DNA of 64,000 bases from Acanthaster planci (lineage: Eukaryota; Echinodermata; Asteroidea; Valvatida; Acanthasteridae), in contig NW_019091378.1 of assembly GCF_001949145.1 (NCBI RefSeq), positions 36,978 through 100,977 of the forward strand. The letters run 5' to 3'. Made by a program: the position numbers and the translations under genes. The stretch's first letter is position 1, and every line of letters begins with the position of its first letter. The notes under the pieces were generated by a model. That model saw only the letters and a list, made by a program, of their open reading frames with translations. It had not been told where the DNA came from and ran no database searches. This document shows positions 39,901-45,533 of the stretch, piece after piece.

Positions 39901-42900
39901 TGTTCCAATTTAAAAAAATGGCAATTCAGAACAGATTTTAGGTGTGTGGTATATACATTATACGCGGCTTCTTGCCCTTGGGGTCTCATCTGCAAAAGTT
40001 GCTATCCAAAAGCCACGTTTCGCGGCGGTGTCGGCGCAGCTAGCTGTTTGACTGATTCCCGTCCGAAAGAGGTCCGAAGACATCAACATACCTAGCAAGG
40101 TACCAGTGGGTATTGTTGTGACTCGTTAGTTTGAGCCTCAGTGGTCTAACAAGCTTATATGTATGAGGCAGGGTCGCCGCTGCAATCACTGCACGATTTT
40201 TTTATGCCTAGGGTGAATTCAAAATGCATATTTTAAGGGAAAAAATAAGGAAATTCAAAGAAAAATAAGAAAATCTCGGAAAAAATCCGGTTTTGAGGCA
40301 GTTTAATTTTGAGCATGGTACTGCAGCTGCGAACACATTCCGTGTCCCGAAGCGCGTTGCTTTGTGGAGTGCCCAACACGTCGAAAAAAGTCGTATAGCC
40401 ATATAATTTGCTTTCGAACAAAATCATAACCGATCAAATCAGCGGGTTTGCGGATAGGCTATACTGGGCACTAGTTTCACTAGTAGAAGAAAGAAATAGA
40501 ACAAAACATGGACCACATTCATCAAGACTTACGTGACCGGCGCGCTTCTGTCGCTTGCTCTTGGTTCAACCCATCGGAAAATCTTGCCCGGTGACAAAGC
40601 ATCTGGATGTAAAGTCTGCGAGGAAGGACAAGTTCCGTCGACCAGTTCCGGTGGTTGCGTGTCTGGGGCTACGCGAGTAAGCGAAAAAAAAGCAAACACT
40701 TCAGGAGCGCACTCGAAACATCCACTTACACACCTAACCACAAGTTTGTTAGAAAACTATTTTCGGGTTTTTTTTTCGGCGCATTGTAACTGTCCATTTT
40801 GCACTTCAAAAAAATCTGAAAATCGAGGCCCCCCCCAAAAAAAAAATTCCATCGGAACTTTGTAGTAGGTGAGTAAAATCGAGATTTTTGGATTACACAA
40901 TCGGGAGTTTAATGAAATTTCACTTGTAATGTTATTTGAGGTAAAAACTATTGCGTCGGCAAGGCAACAAGGGGAAACAACCAAAGTGCGCCAGGCCACT
41001 AAAGTGCACATCAACAATAATTTAGGACATACCCTTTGCACATCTCCCACGGTCACCACTCAGCCTTAAAAGCCAGATCAACCATAGAATGAGAACTATG
41101 ATCCGGGAAATTAATGTTCATATTGAAATAAGATGCCAGGACTGGATCGTAGCTCTGAATGCGCGGGAGTGTAACCCCTCTCCCTTCGCCATTGTCGGCA
41201 AAGTTCGATTTCGTCCTCGTTTCGTCATTTTTTTGGGGGGTGCCGCTATTGTCCATCGGAAACAAAGACTCGCTTTCTTCAGCAAGTGAAGTCTGTAAGT
41301 CAGTGCAAATATGCCAACGAGGCGACGCTTAATTTGAATTTATGACGTCACTGCCAAATATTTGGGCCGTGATTTTCAAAAGTTGAACACGCGTGGTGTC
41401 CGATCACTCGGTCAGTGTCTTCATGTATTTACCACAGGCACGTAATTATGTCCGTCGTCCAGCCGTGGCGACTCCATATCAATTTCGGCCAATTTTGTAA
41501 CTGAGCACCCAACTCCCAGCCTCGGTTTCTTTCCCGCCGCTTATGAACTGGTCACGTGGCAGACGGGCAAATTTGCTGGTAGAAATAATTTTACGCTTTG
41601 ATAAGTAAAATTTGAAGCTTTGCATGGTGGACGAAACATGAGGAATGGGTTTGTGGGTACACCATGGAATCAATCTCTTTCGGACGAGGTGGGGTTCTTA
41701 AAAGAACCGGTGAGTATCAACTCTCCTGAGGACGGCCAGAGCACACTGGCTGAAACGTCGAGTTTGTACTCACCGGTTCTTTTAAGAACCACACCTCTCC
41801 CAAAAGAGATTGATTCCATGGTGTACCCACAAACCTATTTCTCAATTTTACGCTTTGCATTTTTATTTTATTCTCTAGCTGCATGAGTTTTAATAGCCCC
41901 ATGCTGGCTGAGTAATGGACAGCAACTCAATGAACTCAATGTACGCACACTTATAAGGTGCATTTCAGTTTCGTGTTTGTAAACACTAACTCTTTTTAGC
42001 TGTTTGGATGATCCCTGCAGTGGTGTGGAGCTGGGATGTCATTTCTAGGCCATGATGCATTTATGATTTTTTTCGGAGAGGCCCGACAAAAAGCCGATGA
42101 GTTGAGGCTTGCACATATAGGTTGTGTACATTTCAAAATTTCTGATGGGGGGGGGGGCAGCCGGGGCACGGTACCCCGACGAGGGGCATGTGTTCGCAAA
42201 GGGTAATCATCACAGAGGCAAGCAGGGCAAGCAGGTTCCTTAAATTGTTAGTGGCCTTGACCCCAATAATGTACCCAAAACGATTAGGTGACAATCCGAC
42301 TCGCAGGGAAACGTCGTATAGTGAAACCCACAAGATATAAACCAATGCTATTACGAGACTTCCTTTCTGTATCCCACGCCTGATACTGTACCGGTATACA
42401 TCGGGAAGGTCAGGCAGAAGAAGAGCGGACGTATATCATCTAACTAAAGCCGATACCAGCGGAAAACCGGGTAGCGTGTGACACTTCGAAAAATAAAACG
42501 ACCCCTCATTCCGAGAACGAAGTGAACAAACAAGTCTGTTTGTTGATAACATTGATGCGAACATCAGGGTGCGCGTATAAATCGGGCAGTTTCAAGCATC
42601 ACGCTTGAGGTTCAAGAGAAAAGGAGAAAAAGAAGACAGCATGTAAAACATGAGGATTTTTAGAAGGAAGTCTCCAACATGCTGTAAAATAATTCCAGGA
42701 GATCATTACAATGAAATCTAATTCTCTGAAACACAGTATCTTTGTAAACTTTTTGGCATAAGTTGAGTCAGTCTGTGACTGTGATATTTTATAGGCGAAG
42801 TGCATTGTGTAGGCCATCTCTAAACTTTCATACAAGTGGTACTTACGTGGACCTCCGCCTCCTCGACCACCACGGCATGCATCTGAAAGGGATGGGGGGA

Positions 42901-45533
42901 AAAGGAAATCAGATCAGAACCCATAACTACCGTGGAACCGCACTCACACGCACATTCCTCAGCTTGACGTGCGCCTGCATTTGGCAAATCACGACGCACC
43001 CTATACGGCCGTTTCACAAAAGTGCGCCACCAAGAGCTTGCAACGCGTTGGCCAATCACAATGCGCGAAATTTGTCGACCCAATGCGCGTTTGGAAAGGG
43101 TTGACAAATTTCGCGCGTTATGATTGGCCAACGTGTTGCAAACTCTTGGTGCACGGTGCACTATTGTAATCGCCCGTATTAGTCGATTAGGCATGTAATC
43201 GCGCGTGTACCAACTGTCACGCGTTGTGCTGCAACAGTCGTAGTGTGGTTCCGTGCCCAAAGATTCACTGACGACTCTTGATAAAAAAATCTTAGCTCAG
43301 GCATCACTCACGGACATAAATAGATATGAATAAAGGGTCAAGGGTCACAGGTTGAGACCCCGGGTGTTTTCGATTTCGTCAGTGCCAACATGTAAATAAT
43401 AGGGCTTTTCCCATATCCAGTGGGCAATACAGCAAGTGTATCATGACCCCAATGAAAGGATGTTTCAGGCACAAAGCCTGCATTGGTCGAAGAAAGTTAT
43501 ATTCTGCATTTCGTCTGGCATTGATTTCGGCCGAGGCGACCTTCGATTTCAGTGTAAATTCAAATATCGTATAGGATCAACAGCTGCCATAGGATACGGG
43601 AGTTTATGTTCAATCTAGCCCATACCTACCCAGCCGGGAATAGCCGAGCATCAACGGTACCATCCAAACATGCCGAATACGGACGGGACGACTTAGGAAT
43701 ATTTCTGCTGTTTCCGGAAAACTAAAGGAGTTCCTCCAGTCTTGGTCACGTGGACATTGGGTGATATCGGACCCAACTTCGTTCCCACGGGTACGATCTT
43801 ACCGCGCCACGTTGGTTCCCACCATGCCTTACGCGATCTAACCCCTGGTAATTTCGTATATCCTACAATATGGGATATTTAAATTATACGGATAAGTCTT
43901 AATTTTGCCCGTCCTTTATTCAGCCTTTTTATTTGAAGACGTTGCACGCGCAAAATGCACAACAGTTTCATATTACTAGTAAAACTAAGTGTCTTTACTC
44001 AGAGAGGACCTGGAGAAAAAAACAGCATACTGCAAAGTAAAAAAGTGAATCCAAAATCTATCAAAAAGTATTTGGTAAACACATGAAACATTTCCATTTT
44101 GGAAATTCCCATTTTGCAGTTCAACGAAATACTGAATATGAAAGGTTATGGACAAAACTTAACAATGCCATTGATTTCATCAAGAACCGTATTTTCTATT
44201 TGACTTTTATGGGCTGTTCTAGACGCCGTCTACGCAGCGCAATCTAGTTCTGCAATGGCTGTTTTCACGGTTTACGCACGTAACATGTACGCGTGCACTG
44301 ACTACAAACGGTGCCCTTGGCCCTCGGCATTGTGCTTGAATGAGGCCTTTGTTATTTTAGTACATTGCATGCAACACCGGGCACTTATGCCATATAATAG
44401 CAAATAGACCTCGGTTTCAAAAGTGTACTTCTTGTGACACCCACACGGGCTTAATATACGATTACTGCGGAATGTGGGAATTCTCAGCATCGGTGTTCCG
44501 TTTTGCTAGATGTGCGGAGTCCGGTCCGGAGAAGAAAAACTCCAGCCAAAAGCTATCAATATGAACTGTGAACCTGAATTCATGCCTTTCCCCACCACAG
44601 CTTATGCGTTTGAAACATCCGAAAAACTGAATTTTTGTTTCAGATCTTAAAATACCTTGCCAAACGTAAAAACTTCTCTCTGGGATAAGAGCATTGGTTC
44701 AAAGTAATCACAGTTTGGGCACACTCTGATATGAATATATGTCTCCATTTTATGAATGTGTAAGAGATCAGTCTAACCCTGCTGTGTAAATAATATTTGC
44801 CTTCTTTTTTGTGCCCCAATTTTGCAAAAAGTGCATTTTTTCATGGTATGAAAAGTATAACCTTTATACGTCTGCAAATAATCCACAGGATCAGACATGC
44901 GCAATTGAAAAGTGCGGGTGAAACAAACGTCTATACATAGTGTACTACTCCAAATACCCAGCAGTAGGTGTGCTTCAGTGATACACCTTTCCGACACACA
45001 GTATGTGTGTGCGTACATGAGCATATGTCTTTTATTTTGCTAAACGCTGAGATGTTTTACATCCTGGAATTAAAAGAAACTGAAAAAAAAATCTTAACGC
45101 GACTGCTGGGCATACTCTCGTTGGCTATACAGTGAATTAATTTAAAATAAAATACATAGCTTTAAAATCCCGGCTACCACATCAGATACAAAGTTAGCAT
45201 TTTTCATCATTTGTAAACTGTAAGAGACTGGATCGGGTTCCTATTTTCCCTGAATTGTTCAATATTCTCAGTAATAATGAAAAACTTGAAATAAATAATT
45301 TGGTCAAATCAATTTAATTGGGCCGGTGTGCGCCTTCAAAGAAACAGCACAGGTAGCCAGACCACAGAGTTAAAATGTTCTCTATTGTCCATCAAAAAGC
45401 TCCAGTCAAAAAGCTGCATAACAGTCACTGGACCTGTTGCAGTTAAAATGCGTTGGGAAATAATAAACTTACCTGATGCCAGGGGAGAAAGCACAAGAAA
45501 CAAAGCCACAGCAGCCTCGAAAAATAACTTCAT
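711..45533 (-). CDS. SVEP1-like: SVEP1-like secreted multidomain protein (HYR/sushi/ephrin-receptor-like/EGF), whole gene, 3' end outside window
   Basis: Thirty-four exons were traced by reading domains and splice sites; each intron has an AG acceptor and GT donor and every junction keeps the frame. Modules from the N terminus: signal peptide, Gly-rich stretch, seven HYR domains and sixteen six-cysteine CCP domains interleaved, a 250-residue linker, three ephrin-receptor-like cysteine repeats and two EGF domains. The tail order (CCP, linker, three ephrin-receptor-like repeats, then EGFs) matches the vertebrate SVEP1/polydom family, an extracellular matrix and cell-adhesion protein. Unlike SVEP1, no von Willebrand A domain precedes the first HYR. 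Pentraxin and later CCPs would lie left of position 711. Almost all inter-domain introns are phase 1, so modules could be shuffled or duplicated in frame. The exact orthology is inferred, not proven. Confidence 0.88.
1521..1682 (-). CDS. SVEP1-like exon 33: ephrin-receptor-like repeat 3
   Basis: The exon opens DLCPAGSFSASGVQPC, then CPYHSYQPEQGQSSC, ending TGATNLSMCS. It is 162 bp, phase 1-1, with acceptor TTCTGACAG and donor GTAAGT. Confidence 0.84.
1986..2255. mobile_element. MITE, ends ATGGGTCATTTGGGAGACAT
   Basis: The left end ATGGGTCATTTGGGAGACAT is inverted, with few mismatches, at the right end (ATGTCTCCCTAATGACCCAT). Internal copies of GGGAGACATT are also present. It lies in an SVEP1-like intron. 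Confidence 0.7.
2298..2459 (-). CDS. SVEP1-like exon 32: ephrin-receptor-like repeat 2
   Basis: The exon opens GICPSGHFSDTGLEPC, then CEKGSYQSEARSLSC and CPVGQSTASIGSTDIEDC. It is 162 bp, phase 1-1, and equal in length to the next repeat exon. Confidence 0.85.
3747..3914 (-). CDS. SVEP1-like exon 31: ephrin-receptor-like repeat 1
   Basis: The exon reads VGCPAGQFFNNDTLTC, then Cys-Leu-Ile-Gly-x-Tyr-Gln-Asp and FCPVGTSTVGVGSANLTDC, the C-x-x-C / CPxGTST pattern of ephrin-A/B-receptor-like repeats. Acceptor TGAGCCAG keeps phase 1; the nearer AG at TGAG would not. Confidence 0.85.
4537..4610 (-). repeat. tRNA-derived SINE head
   Basis: On the minus strand it carries an A-box (TAGCTCAGTTGGTGGAGCA) and a B-box (GGTTCAAATC) about 40 bp apart. 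The acceptor stem cannot pair, so it is a SINE or tRNA relic, not a tRNA gene. Confidence 0.6.
5192..5222 (+). repeat. B-box-bearing SINE fragment
   Basis: GGTCGCAGGTTCGAATCCCA resembles a tRNA B-box and T arm. No A-box is seen upstream. Confidence 0.4.
5344..6093 (-). CDS. SVEP1-like exon 30: long linker exon with furin-type site
   Basis: A 750-bp open exon, by far the largest in the gene. It begins VRPGHMYVLSDLHYYSGDC, continues with a cysteine-containing segment ending in VEVTCG, then a low-complexity, basic, Ser/Asn/Arg-rich stretch. That stretch includes Arg-Ser-Arg-Arg at 5633-5644, a furin-type motif, and the exon also carries an Arg-Arg-Asp-Val. It then reaches SCPPGYMETYSFLRDSMTC, the start of the first ephrin-receptor-like repeat. 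It enters in phase 1 and leaves in phase 1 through donor GTATGT. An in-frame stop lies about 70 bp past the donor, so splicing is required to continue. Confidence 0.86.
7365..7559 (-). CDS. SVEP1-like exon 29: CCP16 (sushi)
   Basis: The exon opens PRPCSPLDPPRNGAKGC and ends RWAPVQRFPRC. Six cysteines; phase 1-1. It is the last CCP before the linker, where SVEP1 also leaves its first HYR/CCP block. Confidence 0.86.
7825..8160 (+). repeat. Dispersed repeat A, copy 1
   Basis: It shares with copies at 24575-24885 and 59925-60270 the landmarks TTTTCTGGA, GTGCACAAA, CCTGGGATG and ACTCATGAAT, in the same order and orientation. Confidence 0.65.
8460..8555 (-). repeat. SINE fragment with B-box
   Basis: On the minus strand, GGTTTGAGTCCCA is preceded by a tRNA-like stretch and followed by an A/T-rich tail. 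Confidence 0.4.
8775..8965 (+). repeat. Dispersed repeat B, copy 1
   Basis: It shares with 29580-29775 and 36305-36505 the order GGAGGCTCCTTTGGTCGGAA, GGTTCACAAACGACTA, ATGAACGCTCCTCACTAAC and GGTGCTTCTACTCAAG. Confidence 0.7.
9020..9176 (-). CDS. SVEP1-like exon 28: HYR7, second half
   Basis: Phase 0 entry after acceptor ATTTGCAG. The exon reads PVFRELTGDELDISC, then NIQCSATNLDNSKTTMC and an Ile-Val-Thr-Val closing strand. It leaves in phase 1. Confidence 0.8.
10501..10572. repeat. Imperfect palindrome / hairpin
   Basis: GTTTAGCT ... CCTCGGTATTGGAAGTTGA is followed after a short loop by TCAACTTCCAGTACCGAGG ... AGCTAAAC. It could be a small foldback element. Confidence 0.75.
11072..11157 (-). 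CDS. SVEP1-like exon 27: HYR7, first half
   Basis: The exon opens DNLSPVLEFCPP and ends TTVTWQE at a codon boundary (phase 0, donor GTAAGA). It pairs with exon 28. Confidence 0.78.
12357..12608 (-). CDS. SVEP1-like exon 26: HYR6, unsplit
   Basis: A full HYR opening DNMPPTLRVCPGF, with VPMAVDNSGAPLT and a closing SYVFTDPGGNSVSC plus strand. Phase 1-1. It is followed directly by HYR7 with no CCP between. Confidence 0.87.
13021..13308. mobile_element. Palindromic MITE
   Basis: The left arm GGTGACCAAAGATCGTATAG is inverted at 13280-13308, and an inner pair (GAGCAAGCGATATGCCTGC and its near reverse complement) makes most of the element foldable. It lies between CCP15 and HYR6 exons. Confidence 0.75.
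13435..13656 (-). CDS. SVEP1-like exon 25: CCP15 (sushi)
   Basis: The exon opens VSSCQPLPDDLIPVGGG and ends with TLNVQCQG. Six cysteines; phase 1-1. A palindromic MITE (13021-13308) sits in the following intron. Confidence 0.87.
14099..14296 (-). CDS. SVEP1-like exon 24: CCP14 (sushi)
   Basis: The exon opens VRRCRQLNPPFYGD and ends DWNGRRPTCQ before donor GTAAGT. Six cysteines; phase 1-1. Confidence 0.87.
14683..14925 (-). CDS. SVEP1-like exon 23: HYR5, unsplit
   Basis: A full HYR in one exon, opening DYEDPYFTLCP with VTWNVMATDNSGETP in the middle and RCTATDGAENQAFC near the end. It has four cysteines rather than two, like HYR7. Phase 1-1. Confidence 0.87.
15408..15608 (-). CDS. SVEP1-like exon 22: CCP13 (sushi)
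   Basis: The exon opens GSCQPLVPPAGME and ends GEWSRDISASTC. Six cysteines; phase 1-1. Confidence 0.87.
15880..16283 (-). mobile_element. tRNA-derived SINE
   Basis: On the minus strand the head reads GGGGCATGTGGCC... with B-box GGGTTCGAATCC. The body includes CACCCAGGAGTGAATGGGTG, a motif of widespread invertebrate SINEs. The tail limit is approximate. Confidence 0.6.
17054..17486. mobile_element. MITE with TGACCCGCTCT ends
   Basis: Terminal inverted repeats of about 33 bp begin TGACCCGCTCT, continue with an A-run and GGGTA, and end AAGTCRGG. A related single end, TGACGCGCTCT, occurs near 63258. Confidence 0.72.
17624..17815 (-). CDS. SVEP1-like exon 21: CCP12 (sushi)
   Basis: The exon reads AVTCPALDDRLPAIRSGC and ends NSTWDVVDFSCEG. 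Six cysteines; acceptor TTTTTTGCAG; phase 1-1. Confidence 0.86.
18546..18767 (-). CDS. SVEP1-like exon 20: CCP11 (sushi)
   Basis: The exon opens VLRCRPLQAPASGS and ends VEWTGESPTCSR. The segment between the fifth and sixth cysteines is extended by roughly ten residues. Phase 1-1. Confidence 0.86.
19265..19383 (-). CDS. SVEP1-like exon 19: HYR4, second half
   Basis: Phase 2 entry. The exon reads FTEGTTRVVYIATDAALNRR then Cys and a Val-Tyr-Val-Thr-Val closing strand. It leaves in phase 1. Confidence 0.83.
20561..20699 (-). CDS. SVEP1-like exon 18: HYR4, first half
   Basis: The exon opens DYQPPAFIGICPM and includes FPTPNATDNSGDG, leaving in phase 2. The break point and phase are those of HYR1. 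Confidence 0.83.
21009..21203 (-). CDS. SVEP1-like exon 17: CCP10 (sushi)
   Basis: The exon opens AVVCPTLPSLDHG, has the GFSLNGPYS turn and ends GVWSDARPVSCSG. Six cysteines; phase 1-1. Confidence 0.87.
21729..21914 (-). CDS. SVEP1-like exon 16: CCP9 (sushi)
   Basis: The exon opens ANMCQVPAIPNGY and ends GTWTGVQLVCEG. Six cysteines and an Asn-His-Thr glycosylation motif. Phase 1-1. Confidence 0.87.
23100..23324 (-). CDS. SVEP1-like exon 15: CCP8 (sushi)
   Basis: The longest CCP exon. It opens VARCPPLYAPQN and ends GYWQGSAVECD, with six cysteines and extra residues before the second and fifth. Phase 1-1. Confidence 0.86.
24175..24343 (-). CDS. SVEP1-like exon 14: HYR3, second half
   Basis: Phase 0 entry after acceptor CCATTCAG. 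The exon reads AMDASGN at the start and YTAEDSSSNTASC with a closing Val-Ser-Val-Asn-Val strand at the end, and leaves in phase 1. Confidence 0.83.
24575..24885 (+). repeat. Dispersed repeat A, copy 2
   Basis: It contains CTGGACAACTGAGGGTGCT, CCTGGGATGACATCAC and TTTTACTCATGAAT in repeat A order. Confidence 0.65.
25127..25227 (-). CDS. SVEP1-like exon 13: HYR3, first half
   Basis: The exon opens DITPPTVMCPPDIT and ends EWEPIQ at a codon boundary (phase 0, donor GTATGG). The break falls earlier in the domain than in HYR1 and HYR4, and at the same place and phase as in HYR7. Confidence 0.83.
25784..25999 (-). CDS. SVEP1-like exon 12: CCP7 (sushi)
   Basis: The exon opens AVKCDPLDVPGTPGY and ends GQWDGVPLQCTG. 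The stretch between the second and third cysteines is longer than in the neighbouring modules. Six cysteines; phase 1-1. Confidence 0.87.
26698..27048. mobile_element. MITE with GAAACTCCACGCTTTCCG ends
   Basis: About 27-bp inverted ends (GAAACTCCACGCTTTCCGTT) enclose 351 bp in the intron between CCP6 and CCP7. No clear target duplication. Confidence 0.75.
27286..27486 (-). CDS. SVEP1-like exon 11: CCP6 (sushi)
   Basis: The exon opens VITCDSSELPAPQNG and ends GTWDGNTITCEG. Six cysteines; phase 1-1. A 351-bp inverted-repeat element and a TTAA-bounded element lie in the introns on either side. Confidence 0.87.
27627..27976. mobile_element. TTAA-bounded MITE (piggyBac-like ends)
   Basis: TTAACCCTAAAAGAGCT at the left and the inverted TCTTTTAGGGTTAA at the right. 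Both ends carry TTAA, the piggyBac target site. Related single ends (AGCTCTTTTGGGGTTAA and similar) occur near 7217-7232, 16552-16568 and 31659-31677. Confidence 0.7.
28107..28301 (-). CDS. SVEP1-like exon 10: CCP5 (sushi)
   Basis: The exon opens EQTCPRVYVPHNAY and ends NWNTTFPYCEG. It has six cysteines and an Asn-Thr-Thr N-glycosylation motif near the end. Phase 1-1. Confidence 0.87.
28648..28845 (-). CDS. SVEP1-like exon 9: CCP4 (sushi)
   Basis: The exon opens AVTCPLLTAPENGG after acceptor TTTTTGTAG and ends SWDGYEARCEG. It has six cysteines and the GYQLAGSG turn. Phase 1-1. Confidence 0.87.
29114..29281. mobile_element. Short TTAA-bounded MITE
   Basis: TTAACCCCTTCGCTCCGGGA at the left and TCCCGGCGTGAAGGGGTTAA at the right, 168 bp. 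The ends differ at one or two bases and both include TTAA. Confidence 0.75.
29580..29775 (+). repeat. Dispersed repeat B, copy 2
   Basis: It contains GGAGGCTCCCTTGGTCGGAA, GGTTCACAAACGACTATAAA and GGTGCTTCTGCTCAAGG. Confidence 0.7.
30035..30223 (-). CDS. SVEP1-like exon 8: CCP3 (sushi)
   Basis: A six-cysteine sushi module starting VIQCPALP and ending TGEWSEDQPTCEG. Phase 1-1; first of five consecutive CCPs. Confidence 0.87.
31254..31502 (-). CDS. SVEP1-like exon 7: HYR2, unsplit
   Basis: A whole HYR domain in a single phase 1-1 exon. It opens DKQNPTLTCPE, holds VTWNPPEVSDNSG and ends with SYRAQDSAGNAATC and a hydrophobic strand. It shows that HYR modules here occur both with and without an internal intron. 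Confidence 0.88.
31828..31998 (-). CDS. SVEP1-like exon 6: CCP2 (sushi)
   Basis: One sushi module, six cysteines, ending ADGTWTGSVPTC. The phase 1-1 exon has acceptor CTTTCCAG and donor GTCAGT. Confidence 0.87.
   Translation of the reverse strand, partial: QSSARAYLVHPAPTPTATTASVPTHAVNRATALAQVKVGPGSVQRTALGQDQSQLV
32712..32888 (-). CDS. SVEP1-like exon 5: CCP1 (sushi)
   Basis: One complete sushi module with six cysteines, the conserved GYSLRGSS turn and the Trp before the last Cys (RWSGTEPRC). Both flanking introns are phase 1. Confidence 0.87.
33016..33274. mobile_element. MITE with about 60-bp inverted ends
   Basis: AGGGTAATTCCAGAAATTGG at the left corresponds to the inverse of CCTAATTTCTGGAAGTACCC at the right. 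A second matching block (GTGTCCC...ACATCTGAC) lies inside. Confidence 0.75.
35057..35190 (-). CDS. SVEP1-like exon 4: HYR1, second half
   Basis: After the acceptor TTTTCGCAG the exon reads on to GRHTIKYSATDSKGN and a terminal Cys-Ser-Phe-Val-Ile-Thr-Val strand, as HYR domains end. It enters in phase 2, matching exon 3, and leaves in phase 1. Confidence 0.83.
36305..36505 (+). repeat. Dispersed repeat B, copy 3
   Basis: It contains CCCCTTTGGTGTGAAATG, GGTTCACAAGCGACTA and CTTCTATTCAAGACG; more diverged than copies 1 and 2. Confidence 0.65.
37330..38440. repeat. Large inverted repeat (foldback)
   Basis: The left arm (37330-37701) read in reverse matches the right arm (38146-38440): AGGGTGCTAA, TTTTTTGTGAAAGAAATA, CACAAAATATTAA and GAGCTC follow in order. 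The left arm is split by a smaller palindrome at 37521-37660. Confidence 0.7.
37521..37660. mobile_element. Small palindromic element inside the foldback
   Basis: Arms GCTACATTCAGAGCTGAGCG... and TAGTTTTACTACTA are inverted on the right as TAGTAGTAAAAC...CTTAATGTAGC. Confidence 0.65.
38985..39195 (+). repeat. Third copy of the foldback arm sequence
   Basis: It repeats TTTTTGTGAAAGAAATAGG, CAAATTCGGGATTTATAGAA, ATCACAAAATATCAATGAGC and ATTTGGTGGAATG in the order seen in the right arm at 38190-38440. Confidence 0.7.
40533..40668 (-). CDS. SVEP1-like exon 3: HYR1, first half
   Basis: The exon reads DTQPPELVDGTCP and continues to RWVEPRASD, the typical HYR opening (Asp...Pro-Pro, Cys-Pro, then V/W-x-x-P-x-A-x-D). 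It enters in phase 1 and leaves in phase 2 through a GTAAGT donor. The second half lies 5.3 kb away across the largest traced intron. Confidence 0.82.
41640..41843. mobile_element. Long palindrome with a hammerhead-ribozyme-like apex
   Basis: Arms of about 78 bp (GGTTTGTGGGTACACCATGG... to GAACCGGTGAGTA) are near-identical inverses. The central segment 41721-41762 carries the hammerhead core listed separately. Such ribozymes are carried by the pseudo-LTRs of Penelope-like retroelements. Confidence 0.7.
41709..41774 (+). ncRNA. Hammerhead-ribozyme-like motif
   Basis: CTGAGGA (41726-41732, fits CUGANGA) is followed by stem II GGCCAG / CTGGCT with loop AGCACA, then GAAA (41752-41755), the two-pair stem III AC/GT and cleavage base C at 41759. 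Long stem I pairs GGTGAGTA... (41709 on) with ...TACTCACC (to 41774). One extra C (41733) sits between the core and stem II. Confidence 0.6.
42847..42882 (-). CDS. SVEP1-like exon 2: Gly/Arg-rich micro-exon
   Basis: A 36-bp exon with a pyrimidine-rich acceptor (CCCTTTCAG) and a consensus donor (GTAAGT). In phase 1 it reads DACRGGRGGGGP, giving the mature N terminus after the signal peptide. Exon 1 and exon 3 are also phase-compatible without it, so it could be skipped. Confidence 0.6.
42931..43256. mobile_element. Foldback element next to micro-exon 2
   Basis: The inner palindrome 43022-43154 is strong: GTGCGCCACCAAGAG, TTGGCCAATCA and GCGCGAAATTTGTC are all inverted on the right. Weaker outer ends resemble GGAACCGCACTCAC. 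Confidence 0.72.
45473..45533 (-). CDS. SVEP1-like exon 1: signal peptide
   Basis: The ATG at 45533-45531 begins a 20-codon signal peptide with a hydrophobic core rich in Ala, Leu, Phe and Val, ending Pro-Leu-Ala-Ser. The donor GTAAGT directly follows 45473 and leaves phase 1. An in-frame TTG lies three codons upstream, but the ATG is the plausible start. The exon is head-to-head with the JmjC gene at 46080. Confidence 0.8.

Larger units (their letters stand above)
35191..40532. other. Largest traced intron of the SVEP1-like gene
   Basis: A 5.3-kb intron that splits HYR1. It contains repeat B copy 3, the large foldback and its third arm copy. No further exon is seen. Confidence 0.6.

Noticed and set aside
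41053-41265. Possible exon on the minus strand near 41.1 kb
   Set aside because: The open stretch has no HYR, CCP or other module, and exons 2 and 3 already join in phase without it.
42820-43260. 146-codon open frame on the minus strand
   Set aside because: Mostly created by the palindromic element at 42931-43256; only the 36-bp micro-exon within it, in another frame, is supported.
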